From NCBI RefSeq assembly GCF_900167085.1, contig NZ_FUXA01000003.1, positions 248,001-312,000 on the forward strand: DNA of 64,000 bases, written 5' to 3'. This document shows, in pieces, positions 8,094 through 16,077 of the stretch; the first letter of the stretch is position 1, and each line of letters opens with the position of its first letter. The position numbers were made by a program, and so were the translations under genes. The stretch is from Eubacterium ruminantium (GTDB lineage: Bacteria > Bacillota > Clostridia > Lachnospirales > Lachnospiraceae). The notes beneath the pieces are model-generated. The model did not search any database. It was not told the origin of the DNA and saw only the letters and a program-made list of their open reading frames with translations.

Positions 8094-8126
8094 TGTTTAA
8101 ATATAAATATTAAGGAGGTTAGGTTT

Positions 8127-9209
8127 ATGGCTAGATCAGCAGGCGGCGGTGGCGGCCGTAGCTTCAGTGGCGGAGGACGTTCTATGGGAGGCGGTTCACG
8201 ATCTTCAAGCAGGTCTTTCGGAGGCAGCATGAAATCCCACTTAAGTTCCGGCTCATTCGGAAGCTACCGACGTGCAGGTTCCGGAAGCAGTTCATCTTCC
8301 TATTCAGGTCATCGACCATCCGGTAGTTATAGAAGAGATTATGGTTATGGCTACGGAAGTGGCCTGGGATATTACAGACGAGGCGGTGCATCCTACGGAG
8401 GAGCCCCTATAGGTGGCGGTGGAACAGGATGTTTCACTACTATCATCATAATTGTCATTATGATGATCATCTTCTCCAGTCTTTCAAAGAAGAATCCGGA
8501 TGATTATAATTATAATGGACATAATACATCATCTCAAAGTCTTTATCTTAATAAACCTAAATACGAAGGTAAAGTTGATACCAGTCATGGATATTACACG
8601 GATATGAGTGAAGGTTCTGAAAAGTTCATAGACCACAGCAATGAAGGCCGACTTATTGACGGTTTCAAGAGCTTCTATGATAAAACCGGTGTTTATCCAC
8701 ACCTCTATATCATAGAAAAAGCCGAACCTGATATGGATGCTTATGTCGTTGAACTTTATGATAAGCTCTTTAAAGAACAAGGAAATCTTCTTATCGTATA
8801 TGTAGCTGATGTTGATGATTGCTGGTTTGGTGGTGGACGTAATATAGGAGATACTATCGATGATAAAGCTTTAGATGTAATTATCGGTAAAATCTATTCT
8901 CTCTGGGATAATGGTAATCTTGCAGTAAGATTCGGTGACGGACTTGATAGAGCCGGAAAGGATATAACAAGTAAGAGCCCATGGTATGGTGTTATGATAG
9001 TTCTTATCGTTGCACTCGCTGTTATAATCCTCGTATTCATACTCTTCAAGTGGTGGCAGAAGAAGAAACAGGCAGAAAGAGAAGAAGCTGAACATCTTGA
9101 ACAGATTCTTTCACAGCCTCTTGAAACTTTTGGAACAGAAGGCATGAATGATCTTAAAGATAAATACGATAATGCCGGAAATAACAGTAACAATACTCCG
9201 ATTCAATAA
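8127..9209 (+). CDS. membrane protein with Gly/Ser/Arg-rich N-terminus and TPM-like domain
   Basis: The protein has 360 residues. Residues 1-100 are low complexity (G, S, R, Y) with blocks such as GGGGGRSFSGGGRS. A membrane segment at 103-119 (TTIIIIVIMMIIF) follows. Residues about 155-280 look like the TPM/YgcG fold: an EGRLIDGFKSFYDKTGVYPHL start, LLIVYVADVDD and a conserved NIGDTIDDKALDVIIGKIY segment. A second membrane helix lies at 289-308, and the tail is acidic and lysine-rich. TPM proteins are linked to membrane protein quality control and phosphatase-like folds, but the role here is unknown. Start: AAGGAGGT 9 bases before ATG. It is monocistronic, ending at a strong bidirectional hairpin. 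Confidence 0.75.
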   Translation: MARSAGGGGGRSFSGGGRSMGGGSRSSSRSFGGSMKSHLSSGSFGSYRRAGSGSSSSSYSGHRPSGSYRRDYGYGYGSGLGYYRRGGASYGGAPIGGGGTGCFTTIIIIVIMMIIFSSLSKKNPDDYNYNGHNTSSQSLYLNKPKYEGKVDTSHGYYTDMSEGSEKFIDHSNEGRLIDGFKSFYDKTGVYPHLYIIEKAEPDMDAYVVELYDKLFKEQGNLLIVYVADVDDCWFGGGRNIGDTIDDKALDVIIGKIYSLWDNGNLAVRFGDGLDRAGKDITSKSPWYGVMIVLIVALAVIILVFILFKWWQKKKQAEREEAEHLEQILSQPLETFGTEGMNDLKDKYDNAGNNSNNTPIQ

Positions 9210-9221
9210 CTAGATATACGG

Positions 9222-9270
9222 CAACAAAAAACTGCTTATGAAATAAAATTCATAAGCAGTTTTTTTGTTG
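9222..9270. terminator. bidirectional terminator between convergent genes
   Basis: The 12-bp stem ACTGCTTATGAA/TTCATAAGCAGT is flanked by A-run and T-run on either side, so it can stop transcription from both the plus-strand TPM-like gene and the minus-strand DUF308-like gene. Confidence 0.85.
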
Positions 9271-9312
9271 TTATAAATATATATCGATTGATTATCTCTA
9301 TATCATTTAAAA

Positions 9313-9873
9313 CTATTTCTTCATTACAACATCTTTACCGTAAACAACATATCCGTTGTTAAATACAAGGAATGCATTTGCAAGGTTTACAACTCCGATC
9401 ACAACAAGGAATATACCGATTATAGTTGCAATACTGTGTGGAACAAAAAGAAGAATTATTCCAAACAATGCTGTGATACCATCTATACACATGAAAACTT
9501 TCCAGCCGGCTTTATTTCCTTCAAACTTCTTCTGAAGTTTGTAAGCTTCCCATAACTTCGCACATGAGTTAACAAGAATGATAAGTCCGAATACCTTTAT
9601 AAAACCACTAGCAATCTTTCCTGAAAATACAAGAAAGACAATTCCGAGTATTCCGAACAAAGCGGCAATGACTACAACATTAGGTGTCATCTTATCAAAT
9701 TTCGATATTACAGTTATCACGCCGGCTATAATAAGCAGGATACCAATGACTTTAACTACCGTTGAAAGAATAGCTCCCGGGTTTATTATAAAAATGATAC
9801 CTAAAATGATCATCAAAACCGGAACAACCATACTTTTAGAATCTTCTGTCATAAATCTAAAAAAGTTTTTCAT
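9313..9873 (-). CDS. DUF308/HdeD-like integral membrane protein
   Basis: The 186-residue product has six predicted membrane segments in pairs. Repeated glycine-rich patterns (VPVLMIILGIIFIINPG, VVIAALFGILGIVFLVFSG and FGIILLFVPHS) show the internal repeat of DUF308 proteins. E. coli HdeD is the best known member and is linked to acid resistance; the role in Firmicutes is unknown. I chose the ATG at 9873 (MKNFFRFMTEDSK) because GGAGGG lies 6 bases upstream, rather than an ATG five codons earlier (9888). The gene is single, with no close neighbour on its strand. Confidence 0.8.
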   Translation of the reverse strand: MKNFFRFMTEDSKSMVVPVLMIILGIIFIINPGAILSTVVKVIGILLIIAGVITVISKFDKMTPNVVVIAALFGILGIVFLVFSGKIASGFIKVFGLIILVNSCAKLWEAYKLQKKFEGNKAGWKVFMCIDGITALFGIILLFVPHSIATIIGIFLVVIGVVNLANAFLVFNNGYVVYGKDVVMKK

Positions 9874-9971
9874 TTTATCCCTCCGCATGAAAAATTCATA
9901 GAGTAATTATATCATATATTTTTTATTTATCCATATGAATCATATTATTTTTTCAGCCATACAAAGGCTGT

Positions 9972-11912
9972 TTATTTAATAAGTTCAAATATCTCCTTGG
10001 CTACACTGTCCTCACTATTCGGACCTATAACTATGTCGGCTGCTTCGATACAACTTTCAGAAGCATTTGATACAGCATATCCCTTTCCGGCATAACTTAT
10101 CATTCCGCAGTCATTATCCGCATTTCCAAATGCAGCCATCTGCTCTTTCGGAATTCCAAGCTTTTCACCGACTATCTGAAGACCTTTTTCCTTTCCGCAT
10201 TCCTTATATGATATCTCTATAAGATGCGGGATAGATGATGTGATATAGATATCGTCTATTCTCTCAAGCTCCTTCAGAAGCTCTTCTCTCTTATCCTTAT
10301 CATGGATCATGACATTAAGACAATCCAGTCTATCGATATTATCATAGATGAATTTTTTGATATCCTTCTCCGGAATTCTCGTCCTCTTTACATAGCTGAT
10401 CCTATGCTTTGTAAGATTGGTCCTTTCGTCAAGAGAATTTAGATAATCAACAGATGAATGAGGGATGCCATCCATAAATGCATCTGTGTAAAGGCCGAAT
10501 TTATCCGCCACCCAAAGCACTTCTATAACAGACTGCTTTGTCATGAAAAATGAATGAATCCTTTCCTTCGATACATTATCAACAACATTCGCACCATTTG
10601 AACAGATTGCATATCTTATACCGGGAATATTTACAACTTCCTCAGGAAGTGAATTGTATGATCTTCCACTGGCAATGACCACTTCAACGCCCTTTTCAAC
10701 AGCTTCCTTCAAAGCATTTCCGGCATATTCGGTCATATTTCCTGTTGCGTCTAAAAATGTATCATCCAAATCTATCGCTATAAGTGATGTCTTCGGCTTT
10801 ATACCGGCTGCAGTAAGAATTCTTTCAACTGCATTTCCATCACACATAGTCATATATTCTTTTATATCATCCTCAAGAACCTTTTCCGGAATCATGTAAC
10901 TTCCGTCTCTCATCATGGAATATAATTCCTTAAGGCTCTTCGTTACCTTTGCCCCCAGATTATGAGGTTCAAGATAAAGTCCTCTTCCGTTTTTATAATG
11001 ATCATAATCAGGAACAAAGAAGATAAATGGTTTCCTGTATAACATATGATCATAAACTATTGATGAGTAGTCTGTGATCAGAAGATCTGCTGCAGGAAGC
11101 ATCTCATATGTATGCATTCTGCATTTATATTCAGGATATTTCTTCTGAAGCAGTGGATGTAAAGTAATGATACAGAACCATTCATCCGACAGTCTGTCAA
11201 ATACCTTATTGATACCTGACTTAAGACCTTTACAATCAGGATTACCTGCATTTCCGGAGAAGCTCGGCGCATAGATACATATCTTCTTACCCTTTGCTTC
11301 CGGATATAATTTATAGAACCTTTCCCTCTGCTCAGCATTCTTCTCTTCATCATAATAACTGTCTGTCCTGGCCATACCAAGTGGCTTACAAATATTATGA
11401 GACAGCTTTAGTGCCTTCTCAATAAAAGGCGCAACGGATTTTGCACTTACTGCAAATATATCCGTATTATTCATAGGACTTTTATTATAATATGCAGGAA
11501 TATCATCCTTCGCATCAAATCCCATTGTTTTAAGAAGCCCACCGGAATGCCATAACTGCACTACCTTAGTCTCCGGCCTTTTCTTACAAGAAGCAACCGG
11601 CAGAAAATAATTTGATAAAAAAACATATTCTGCCGTAGCATATTCTTTCATAAATTCTTTGACATGAGCAGTCTTTTCCGATGTACTCATAAGACTATAA
11701 TCCCTGCACATATCAATATACGTATAACCATATTTATTCAGTCTGTCAGCTACAGGTCTCATATTTTCATCAAGACCTTCATGATGACTTGCTGCAAATA
11801 TTATCTTCCCTTTTTCAATCGGAAGATCTTTATATTTATTGTAAATACCCGGAAGAACCACATTTTGCAATGCCATCTTCGAATATTGCTTTATAACATA
11901 CTTAACAGACAT
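9972..11912 (-). CDS. CDP-glycerol glycerophosphotransferase-like domain fused to a Cof-type HAD phosphatase
   Basis: At 646 residues this joins two enzymes. Residues about 30-365 match TagB/TagF-like transferases of teichoic acid synthesis: WHSGGLLKTMGFD (121-133), ICIYAPSFSG, and the conserved TDYSSIVYDHMLYRKPFIFF (280-299). Residues 376-646 form a Cof/YbjI-type HAD hydrolase with nucleophile Asp381 and Asp383 in AIDLDDTFLD, a Ser in the IASGRSY motif II, and GNADND (596-601) as metal-binding motif. The fusion suggests that one protein both transfers a polyol-phosphate and acts on a phosphorylated sugar or polyol. This is inference, as no teichoic acid cluster surrounds it. The ribosome binding site is weak. 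The TPR gene ends 33 bases upstream. Confidence 0.88.
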   Translation of the reverse strand: MSVKYVIKQYSKMALQNVVLPGIYNKYKDLPIEKGKIIFAASHHEGLDENMRPVADRLNKYGYTYIDMCRDYSLMSTSEKTAHVKEFMKEYATAEYVFLSNYFLPVASCKKRPETKVVQLWHSGGLLKTMGFDAKDDIPAYYNKSPMNNTDIFAVSAKSVAPFIEKALKLSHNICKPLGMARTDSYYDEEKNAEQRERFYKLYPEAKGKKICIYAPSFSGNAGNPDCKGLKSGINKVFDRLSDEWFCIITLHPLLQKKYPEYKCRMHTYEMLPAADLLITDYSSIVYDHMLYRKPFIFFVPDYDHYKNGRGLYLEPHNLGAKVTKSLKELYSMMRDGSYMIPEKVLEDDIKEYMTMCDGNAVERILTAAGIKPKTSLIAIDLDDTFLDATGNMTEYAGNALKEAVEKGVEVVIASGRSYNSLPEEVVNIPGIRYAICSNGANVVDNVSKERIHSFFMTKQSVIEVLWVADKFGLYTDAFMDGIPHSSVDYLNSLDERTNLTKHRISYVKRTRIPEKDIKKFIYDNIDRLDCLNVMIHDKDKREELLKELERIDDIYITSSIPHLIEISYKECGKEKGLQIVGEKLGIPKEQMAAFGNADNDCGMISYAGKGYAVSNASESCIEAADIVIGPNSEDSVAKEIFELIK

Positions 11913-11945
11913 GATACTTATCTATACCAACGAGAAGCATTATGA

Positions 11946-13175
11946 TCACTCATTATCGATCATATTATTGATGTCGGTGTCAGAAATACCGTTGGTACCC
12001 TTTTCATCTTTTTTATCATTATCGCCCTTCTTGGATGCATCTTGCGATGTTGCATTTCCAAGATCCGGACTTGAAATGTTATTATCATTAATAACTTTCT
12101 GAAGCTTACTGTTCTTCTCTTCAAGCGAATTAATCTTATTATTCAGCTCTTCTTCAGACTTTTTCAAATCTTCGATAGTTTTGTTAAGAGCTTCCTTTTC
12201 ATTTAAAAGATTATCCGTCTCAGAATTCTTTGAAGCCAGTCTCTCACTGTAGCTAGCTTCAACCTTCGCCATTTCAGTCTTATTTTTCTTATCTCTTACA
12301 GGTATCATCATCAGATAAAGAACACCTACACCTATGAGAATACCCACCAAAACGTAGATATTCGACATTCTCGCGCGACTGATGGTTCTATATTTTCTGT
12401 TGAGAAGACTGTCACTTTTAACTCTTCTGTCAGGAACTTCAATCTTACGTGCAGGTCTTTTTCCGTCAGCCGTCACGCTTTCCATTCCATAATAATCATC
12501 CTCAAGAGTTTCTTCTTCTCTTGCGGCATCTATATCTCTTACGATATCCCCTTCGGATTCACCCATTTCTCTAAGGAAATGAAGCGCTCTCGGATTATTC
12601 TTATCTATGGCAAGAACTCGTCTTATTGTCTTCTTTGCTCTTCCTGTTCTTCCCTGCTCATTCTCTATAAGACCAAGCAGAAGATATCCCTTAACAAAAT
12701 GTTTATTAAGCGATATACATTTTTTTAACTGAATAACCGCAAGATCAAATGATCTGTCTGCGGCATATCCAAGAGCAAGATTATACATCCTCGCAAGATC
12801 ATTTGCTTCTTCGAGGGCTTTCTTATCGTCACGAACTTCTTTAAGATAGTGAACAGCCGGATTATCCTTTGCCTGATAGTTAACACTCATAACCCAGTGT
12901 TTAAGAGCTTTAACCATCTCTCCTACTTCATAATAAATAAGGCCCAAAAGATTTCTGGCATCGATATTTTTCTTATTATATCTAAGAGACACCTTAAGGG
13001 ATTCTATAGCCCCATAAAGATCTCTCATCTTAGCTTTTTCGAGAGCGATATTATAATGATATCCCGAAGTATTTCTTGCTTTTCTAAGAAATTTATCCGG
13101 AAGACGGCATTCAGTACAATAACCATTTGTACTTACCGGTGCTCCGCAATAAATACATCTTTTTCTGATAGCCAT
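11946..13175 (-). CDS. zinc-ribbon / TPR / single-pass membrane protein with coiled coil
   Basis: The 409-residue protein opens with a zinc ribbon (Cys7, Cys10, Cys20, Cys23). Tetratricopeptide-type helical repeats follow over about 40-205 (for example IDARNLLGLIYYEVGEMVKALKH, broken by IQLKKCISLNKHFVKGYLLL). A positively charged linker, one membrane helix (272-292), a coiled coil (about 300-365) and an Asp/Asn/Lys-rich disordered tail come next. It starts directly at the stop of a 47-residue gene (TAA then ATG), which itself overlaps folC, so the three are one translationally coupled unit. It is likely a scaffold in the membrane. The partner is unknown. Confidence 0.8.
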   Translation of the reverse strand: MAIRKRCIYCGAPVSTNGYCTECRLPDKFLRKARNTSGYHYNIALEKAKMRDLYGAIESLKVSLRYNKKNIDARNLLGLIYYEVGEMVKALKHWVMSVNYQAKDNPAVHYLKEVRDDKKALEEANDLARMYNLALGYAADRSFDLAVIQLKKCISLNKHFVKGYLLLGLIENEQGRTGRAKKTIRRVLAIDKNNPRALHFLREMGESEGDIVRDIDAAREEETLEDDYYGMESVTADGKRPARKIEVPDRRVKSDSLLNRKYRTISRARMSNIYVLVGILIGVGVLYLMMIPVRDKKNKTEMAKVEASYSERLASKNSETDNLLNEKEALNKTIEDLKKSEEELNNKINSLEEKNSKLQKVINDNNISSPDLGNATSQDASKKGDNDKKDEKGTNGISDTDINNMIDNE

Positions 13176-13319
13176 TTATTTATTTCCTCTCAAGTCTGCA
13201 GTCATTTGCATAACAACATCCGTTATATCTTTAAGATCGTTGTTGTAAATCGCATCCTCGGTCTGATCAACCTCATAATTCTTAGTGAAATTCTTTAATT
13301 CTTCATCAAAATCAAGCAT
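13176..13319 (-). CDS. 47-residue gene between folC and the TPR gene
   Basis: A short frame encodes MLDFDEELKNFTKNYEVDQ followed by an acidic stretch and ending MTADLRGNK. Support: its ATG overlaps the folC stop by 8 bases (ATGCTTGA), AAGGAG sits 7 bases upstream inside the folC end, and its TAA abuts the ATG of the next gene. Such packing on both sides is the signature of a translated, coupled gene. The product is acidic, amphipathic and probably helical, with no cysteine or membrane segment. I know no family for it. It may serve as a small partner of the neighbouring TPR membrane protein (inference). Confidence 0.7.
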   Translation of the reverse strand: MLDFDEELKNFTKNYEVDQTEDAIYNNDLKDITDVVMQMTADLRGNK

Positions 13320-14697
13320 TATGTATCTCCTTATATGCTTCTATCTCACCTGCAAGATAAAGCGACCCCGCAGTGAAAAGCATCTCATTATCCAAAAGGC
13401 CTGAAAGAACTGTATCCAGGCATTCGCTCAAAATAGGAATCGATCTTACAGTTTTGATCTTCTTACCGTATTCGGCATTATTATCAATCATTTCTCTAAA
13501 CAGTTTACAGATACTGTCGGCATCTGTTGTTCTGTATGAATTAAATGTAGTCAGATAAATCTCATCAAACAGTTTCGATTCACATATCATCCTGACCATG
13601 GCAGGATAATCTTTATCATTTGAAACCGCAAATATGAATTTAACATTTGCAGGCTTCTCTCTATCAACCATATCCCTTACAGCTGAAAGAAACTGCGGGA
13701 TTGCATCAGTATTGTGAGCTCCGTCTATTATAACATTATTTTTTATTTTTTCCATACGTGCAGGCATTTTGAAATTATTAAGAGCTCTTAATATCACATC
13801 GTAACTCTCTAAAGCCTTATCACGGGTAAGTGACATGATGGATTCAAATGCTTTTATGGCAGCCGATGCATTTTCCTTCTGGTACTGCACATAAAATGCA
13901 GGATTATTAACAGCCTTCACGGTATTTTCAGAATTCTTTAACCCCAGCCATTCATTAAGTCTTTCATCGACCTCTGATATGAAAATGCATTTTGAATCAT
14001 TAGCCTTTGCTGTATCTTCAATAACCTTTGATGCTTTGATCTTTAAATCCTTATCAATGTCACCATGATCTATACAGTTATGGATCACAGGAACTCCCGG
14101 CTTTATAATGCCCGCTTTCTCATATGCAATCTTCTCCACGGTATCACCCAGATACTGCATATGGTCCATACCTATTGAAGTTATTACAGTAACGACAGGA
14201 TCAATGATATTGGTAGCATCAAGCCTTCCGCCCATTCCTGTCTCATAAACAACATAATCTACATTCTGTCTTTCATAATATACGGCAGCCATCGCAAATA
14301 TATATTCAAAAAATGATGGATGCATAAGAGAATACTTATCGACCACCTTCATGACATCACGAAATGAAGCAATAAAATCCTCATCACTTATATCAACGCC
14401 GTCAATCTTAATTCTCTCATTTATCTTAACAAGATGCGGTGAAGTAAATGCTCCTGTCTTATATCCCGCTTCGGAAAGCATAAGTCTTATCATCTCGGTT
14501 GTTGAACCTTTGCCATTGGTTCCCGCTATATGAACCGCCTTAACCTTATTCTGAGGATTCCCCAGCTTATCCATAACTTTCCTAAGATTTTCAGTTCCTA
14601 TCTTCTCTGCAAATTTAGGGATTGCCAGTATATATTCGGTAACATCCTGTATACTCAGCTTCTTTTCGTCATTAACTATATCTTCAACCGTAAGCAT
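13312..14697 (-). CDS. folC: folylpolyglutamate synthase / dihydrofolate synthase
   Basis: FolC adds glutamates to folates using ATP. Family marks are the P-loop AGTNGKGST near residue 60, the Mg/ATP segment TSPHLVKINERI, the METGMGGRLDATN-like YETGMGGRLDATNII, TSIGMDHMQYLG and the second-domain DGAHN motif (IIDGAHNTDAI). Length (about 461) is normal. The frame is open to an ATG at 14712, but AGGA stands 6 bases before the ATG at 14697 (MLTVEDIV), which I prefer. queF ends two to three codons upstream, so queF-folC-47 aa gene-TPR gene form one leftward operon. Confidence 0.95.
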   Translation of the reverse strand: MLTVEDIVNDEKKLSIQDVTEYILAIPKFAEKIGTENLRKVMDKLGNPQNKVKAVHIAGTNGKGSTTEMIRLMLSEAGYKTGAFTSPHLVKINERIKIDGVDISDEDFIASFRDVMKVVDKYSLMHPSFFEYIFAMAAVYYERQNVDYVVYETGMGGRLDATNIIDPVVTVITSIGMDHMQYLGDTVEKIAYEKAGIIKPGVPVIHNCIDHGDIDKDLKIKASKVIEDTAKANDSKCIFISEVDERLNEWLGLKNSENTVKAVNNPAFYVQYQKENASAAIKAFESIMSLTRDKALESYDVILRALNNFKMPARMEKIKNNVIIDGAHNTDAIPQFLSAVRDMVDREKPANVKFIFAVSNDKDYPAMVRMICESKLFDEIYLTTFNSYRTTDADSICKLFREMIDNNAEYGKKIKTVRSIPILSECLDTVLSGLLDNEMLFTAGSLYLAGEIEAYKEIHNA

Positions 14698-14714
14698 CTC
14701 ATTTCCTGCCATTT

Positions 14715-15209
14715 CTATCTATTGTCAACTTTTTCAGGGTACATATCATGCTGCGCAAGTCTGTCCCATGCAACATTTTCCCACTTTGTTCCCGGTCTTC
14801 CGTAATTACAATAAGGATCTATGGAAATACCTCCTCTTGGAGTGAATTTACCCCAAACCTCGATATACTTAGGATCCATGAGTTTTATAAGATCCTTCAT
14901 TATTGTATTTATACAATCCTCGTGGAAATCGCCATGATTTCTGAAGCTGAAAAGATACAGCTTTAAAGATTTACTTTCAACCATCTTTACATCAGGAACA
15001 TAAGAAATATAAATGGTTGCAAAGTCCGGCTGACCTGTGATCGGACATAAACTTGTAAATTCAGGGCAATTGAATTTTACAAAATAATCATTCTCCTGAT
15101 GTTTGTTGACAAAGGTCTCCAGCACCTGTGGAGCATAACCCGAAGGGTACTTTACACCCTGATTTCCAAGTAGGGAAATTCCTTCTGTTTCTTTCTCATT
15201 TCTGGACAT
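14715..15209 (-). CDS. queF: NADPH-dependent 7-cyano-7-deazaguanine reductase
   Basis: QueF reduces preQ0 to preQ1 in queuosine synthesis. The 164-residue type I (short) protein has the catalytic cysteine in [13 protein letters not shown], the QueF signature [20 protein letters not shown] that binds NADPH, and the terminal [15 protein letters not shown] segment. Start: CGGAGG 8 bases before ATG. It is first gene of the folC unit and is divergent from the PyrE-like gene, with overlapping promoters in the roughly 100-base gap. queH (5392-6072) supplies a later step of the same pathway. Confidence 0.96.
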   Translation of the reverse strand: MSRNEKETEGISLLGNQGVKYPSGYAPQVLETFVNKHQENDYFVKFNCPEFTSLCPITGQPDFATIYISYVPDVKMVESKSLKLYLFSFRNHGDFHEDCINTIMKDLIKLMDPKYIEVWGKFTPRGGISIDPYCNYGRPGTKWENVAWDRLAQHDMYPEKVDNR

Positions 15210-15253
15210 AAAAACACCTCCGTTTTTCTTTATTTATCAGCATACTAATGAAT

Positions 15254-15281
15254 ATATTAACACATTTTTTCTTCTTGTCAT
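15254..15281 (-). promoter_or_regulatory. possible promoter of queF
   Basis: Minus-strand ATGACA (15276-15281), a 16-base spacer and TAATAT (15254-15259). It overlaps the -35 of the divergent plus-strand promoter, so the two directions may compete. Confidence 0.35.
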
Positions 15282-15303
15282 ATATTAAAAATAAAGTTAT
15301 AAT
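15275..15303 (+). promoter_or_regulatory. consensus sigma-A promoter of the PyrE-like gene
   Basis: TTGTCA (15275-15280), a 17-base spacer and TATAAT (15298-15303). The first ATG of the open frame (15310) would lie at the transcription start itself, which supports the later start at 15385. Confidence 0.75.
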
Positions 15304-15384
15304 TTTAGTATGAAAGCGAACCAATTTTCCGGTTATTCAAGCTTTCGTGAAACGTGGGGAAAAACAGTATTGGAGGGCACAACA

Positions 15385-16020
15385 ATGCAGACTTATAAGA
15401 TTACTTCAAAGTATAATAATCTCATTAATCTCAAAGTTACACCTGGACATTTTGCAACTTCATCATCACATATCAATTACTTCATCGATCTTACCACCCT
15501 TAAGGCAAGATGCAGTGAAGCTAAAGCTGTTGCAAAGTCTATGGCTTCTGATTATATCGCATCAACCATAGTTGATACTATAATCTGTATGGACGGAACC
15601 GAAGTTATCGGTGCATATCTTGCAGACGAACTGACAGCATCGGGAATCATGTCCATGAATGCACACGGTACAATATATATCATTGAACCGGATCAGAATT
15701 CCATGGGACAGTTAACATTCAAAGACAATGTTATTCCTATGGTCAATAAGAAGAATGTACTTCTGCTTCTTGCTACCGCAACAACAGGACATACCATAGA
15801 GAAAGCTCTTGAATGTATCGAATATTACGGCGGTATCGTAAGCGGAATTTCAGCTATATTCTCCGCTAAGGACGAAGTTGCGGGCCATCCGATCAACGGA
15901 ATCTTCCATGCAAAGGATATTGATAATTACTGCTCATATCCTTCAAATGATTGTCCACTTTGCAAAGGAAATATTCGTCTTAACGGAATCGTTTCATCAA
16001 CAGGATTTTCAAGTTTATAA
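15385..16020 (+). CDS. orotate phosphoribosyltransferase-like protein with altered PRPP motif
   Basis: The 211-residue product has the PyrE-like layout: LKVTPGHFATSSSHINYFID near the N-terminus, GTEVIGAYLADEL, then the strand-loop where type I phosphoribosyltransferases bind PRPP (residues 125-136, VLLLLATATTGH). Normal members have two acidic residues before TTG; here they are replaced by Ala-Thr, so catalysis is doubtful. It ends with a CPLC pair (Cys190, Cys193) that may bind metal. Start: GGAGGG 8 bases before the ATG at 15385; the ATG at 15310 is too close to the promoter. It is monocistronic with its own terminator. Role unknown, perhaps a nucleotide sensor (inference). Confidence 0.75.
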   Translation: MQTYKITSKYNNLINLKVTPGHFATSSSHINYFIDLTTLKARCSEAKAVAKSMASDYIASTIVDTIICMDGTEVIGAYLADELTASGIMSMNAHGTIYIIEPDQNSMGQLTFKDNVIPMVNKKNVLLLLATATTGHTIEKALECIEYYGGIVSGISAIFSAKDEVAGHPINGIFHAKDIDNYCSYPSNDCPLCKGNIRLNGIVSSTGFSSL

Positions 16021-16040
16021 GATTATATACATCAAACAAA

Positions 16041-16077
16041 AAACACATCAGAGAAAAATCTCTGGTGTGTTTTTTTA
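16041..16077. terminator. bidirectional terminator between the PyrE-like gene and trkH
   Basis: The stem ACACATCAGAGA/TCTCTGGTGTGT (one G-U pair) has an A-run before and a T-run after. It lies between two converging genes and reaches the trkH stop codon. Confidence 0.85.

Noticed and set aside
15310-15384. Longer N-terminus of the PyrE-like gene
   Set aside because: The first ATG would lie at the transcription start of the consensus promoter; the ATG at 15385 has a ribosome binding site.
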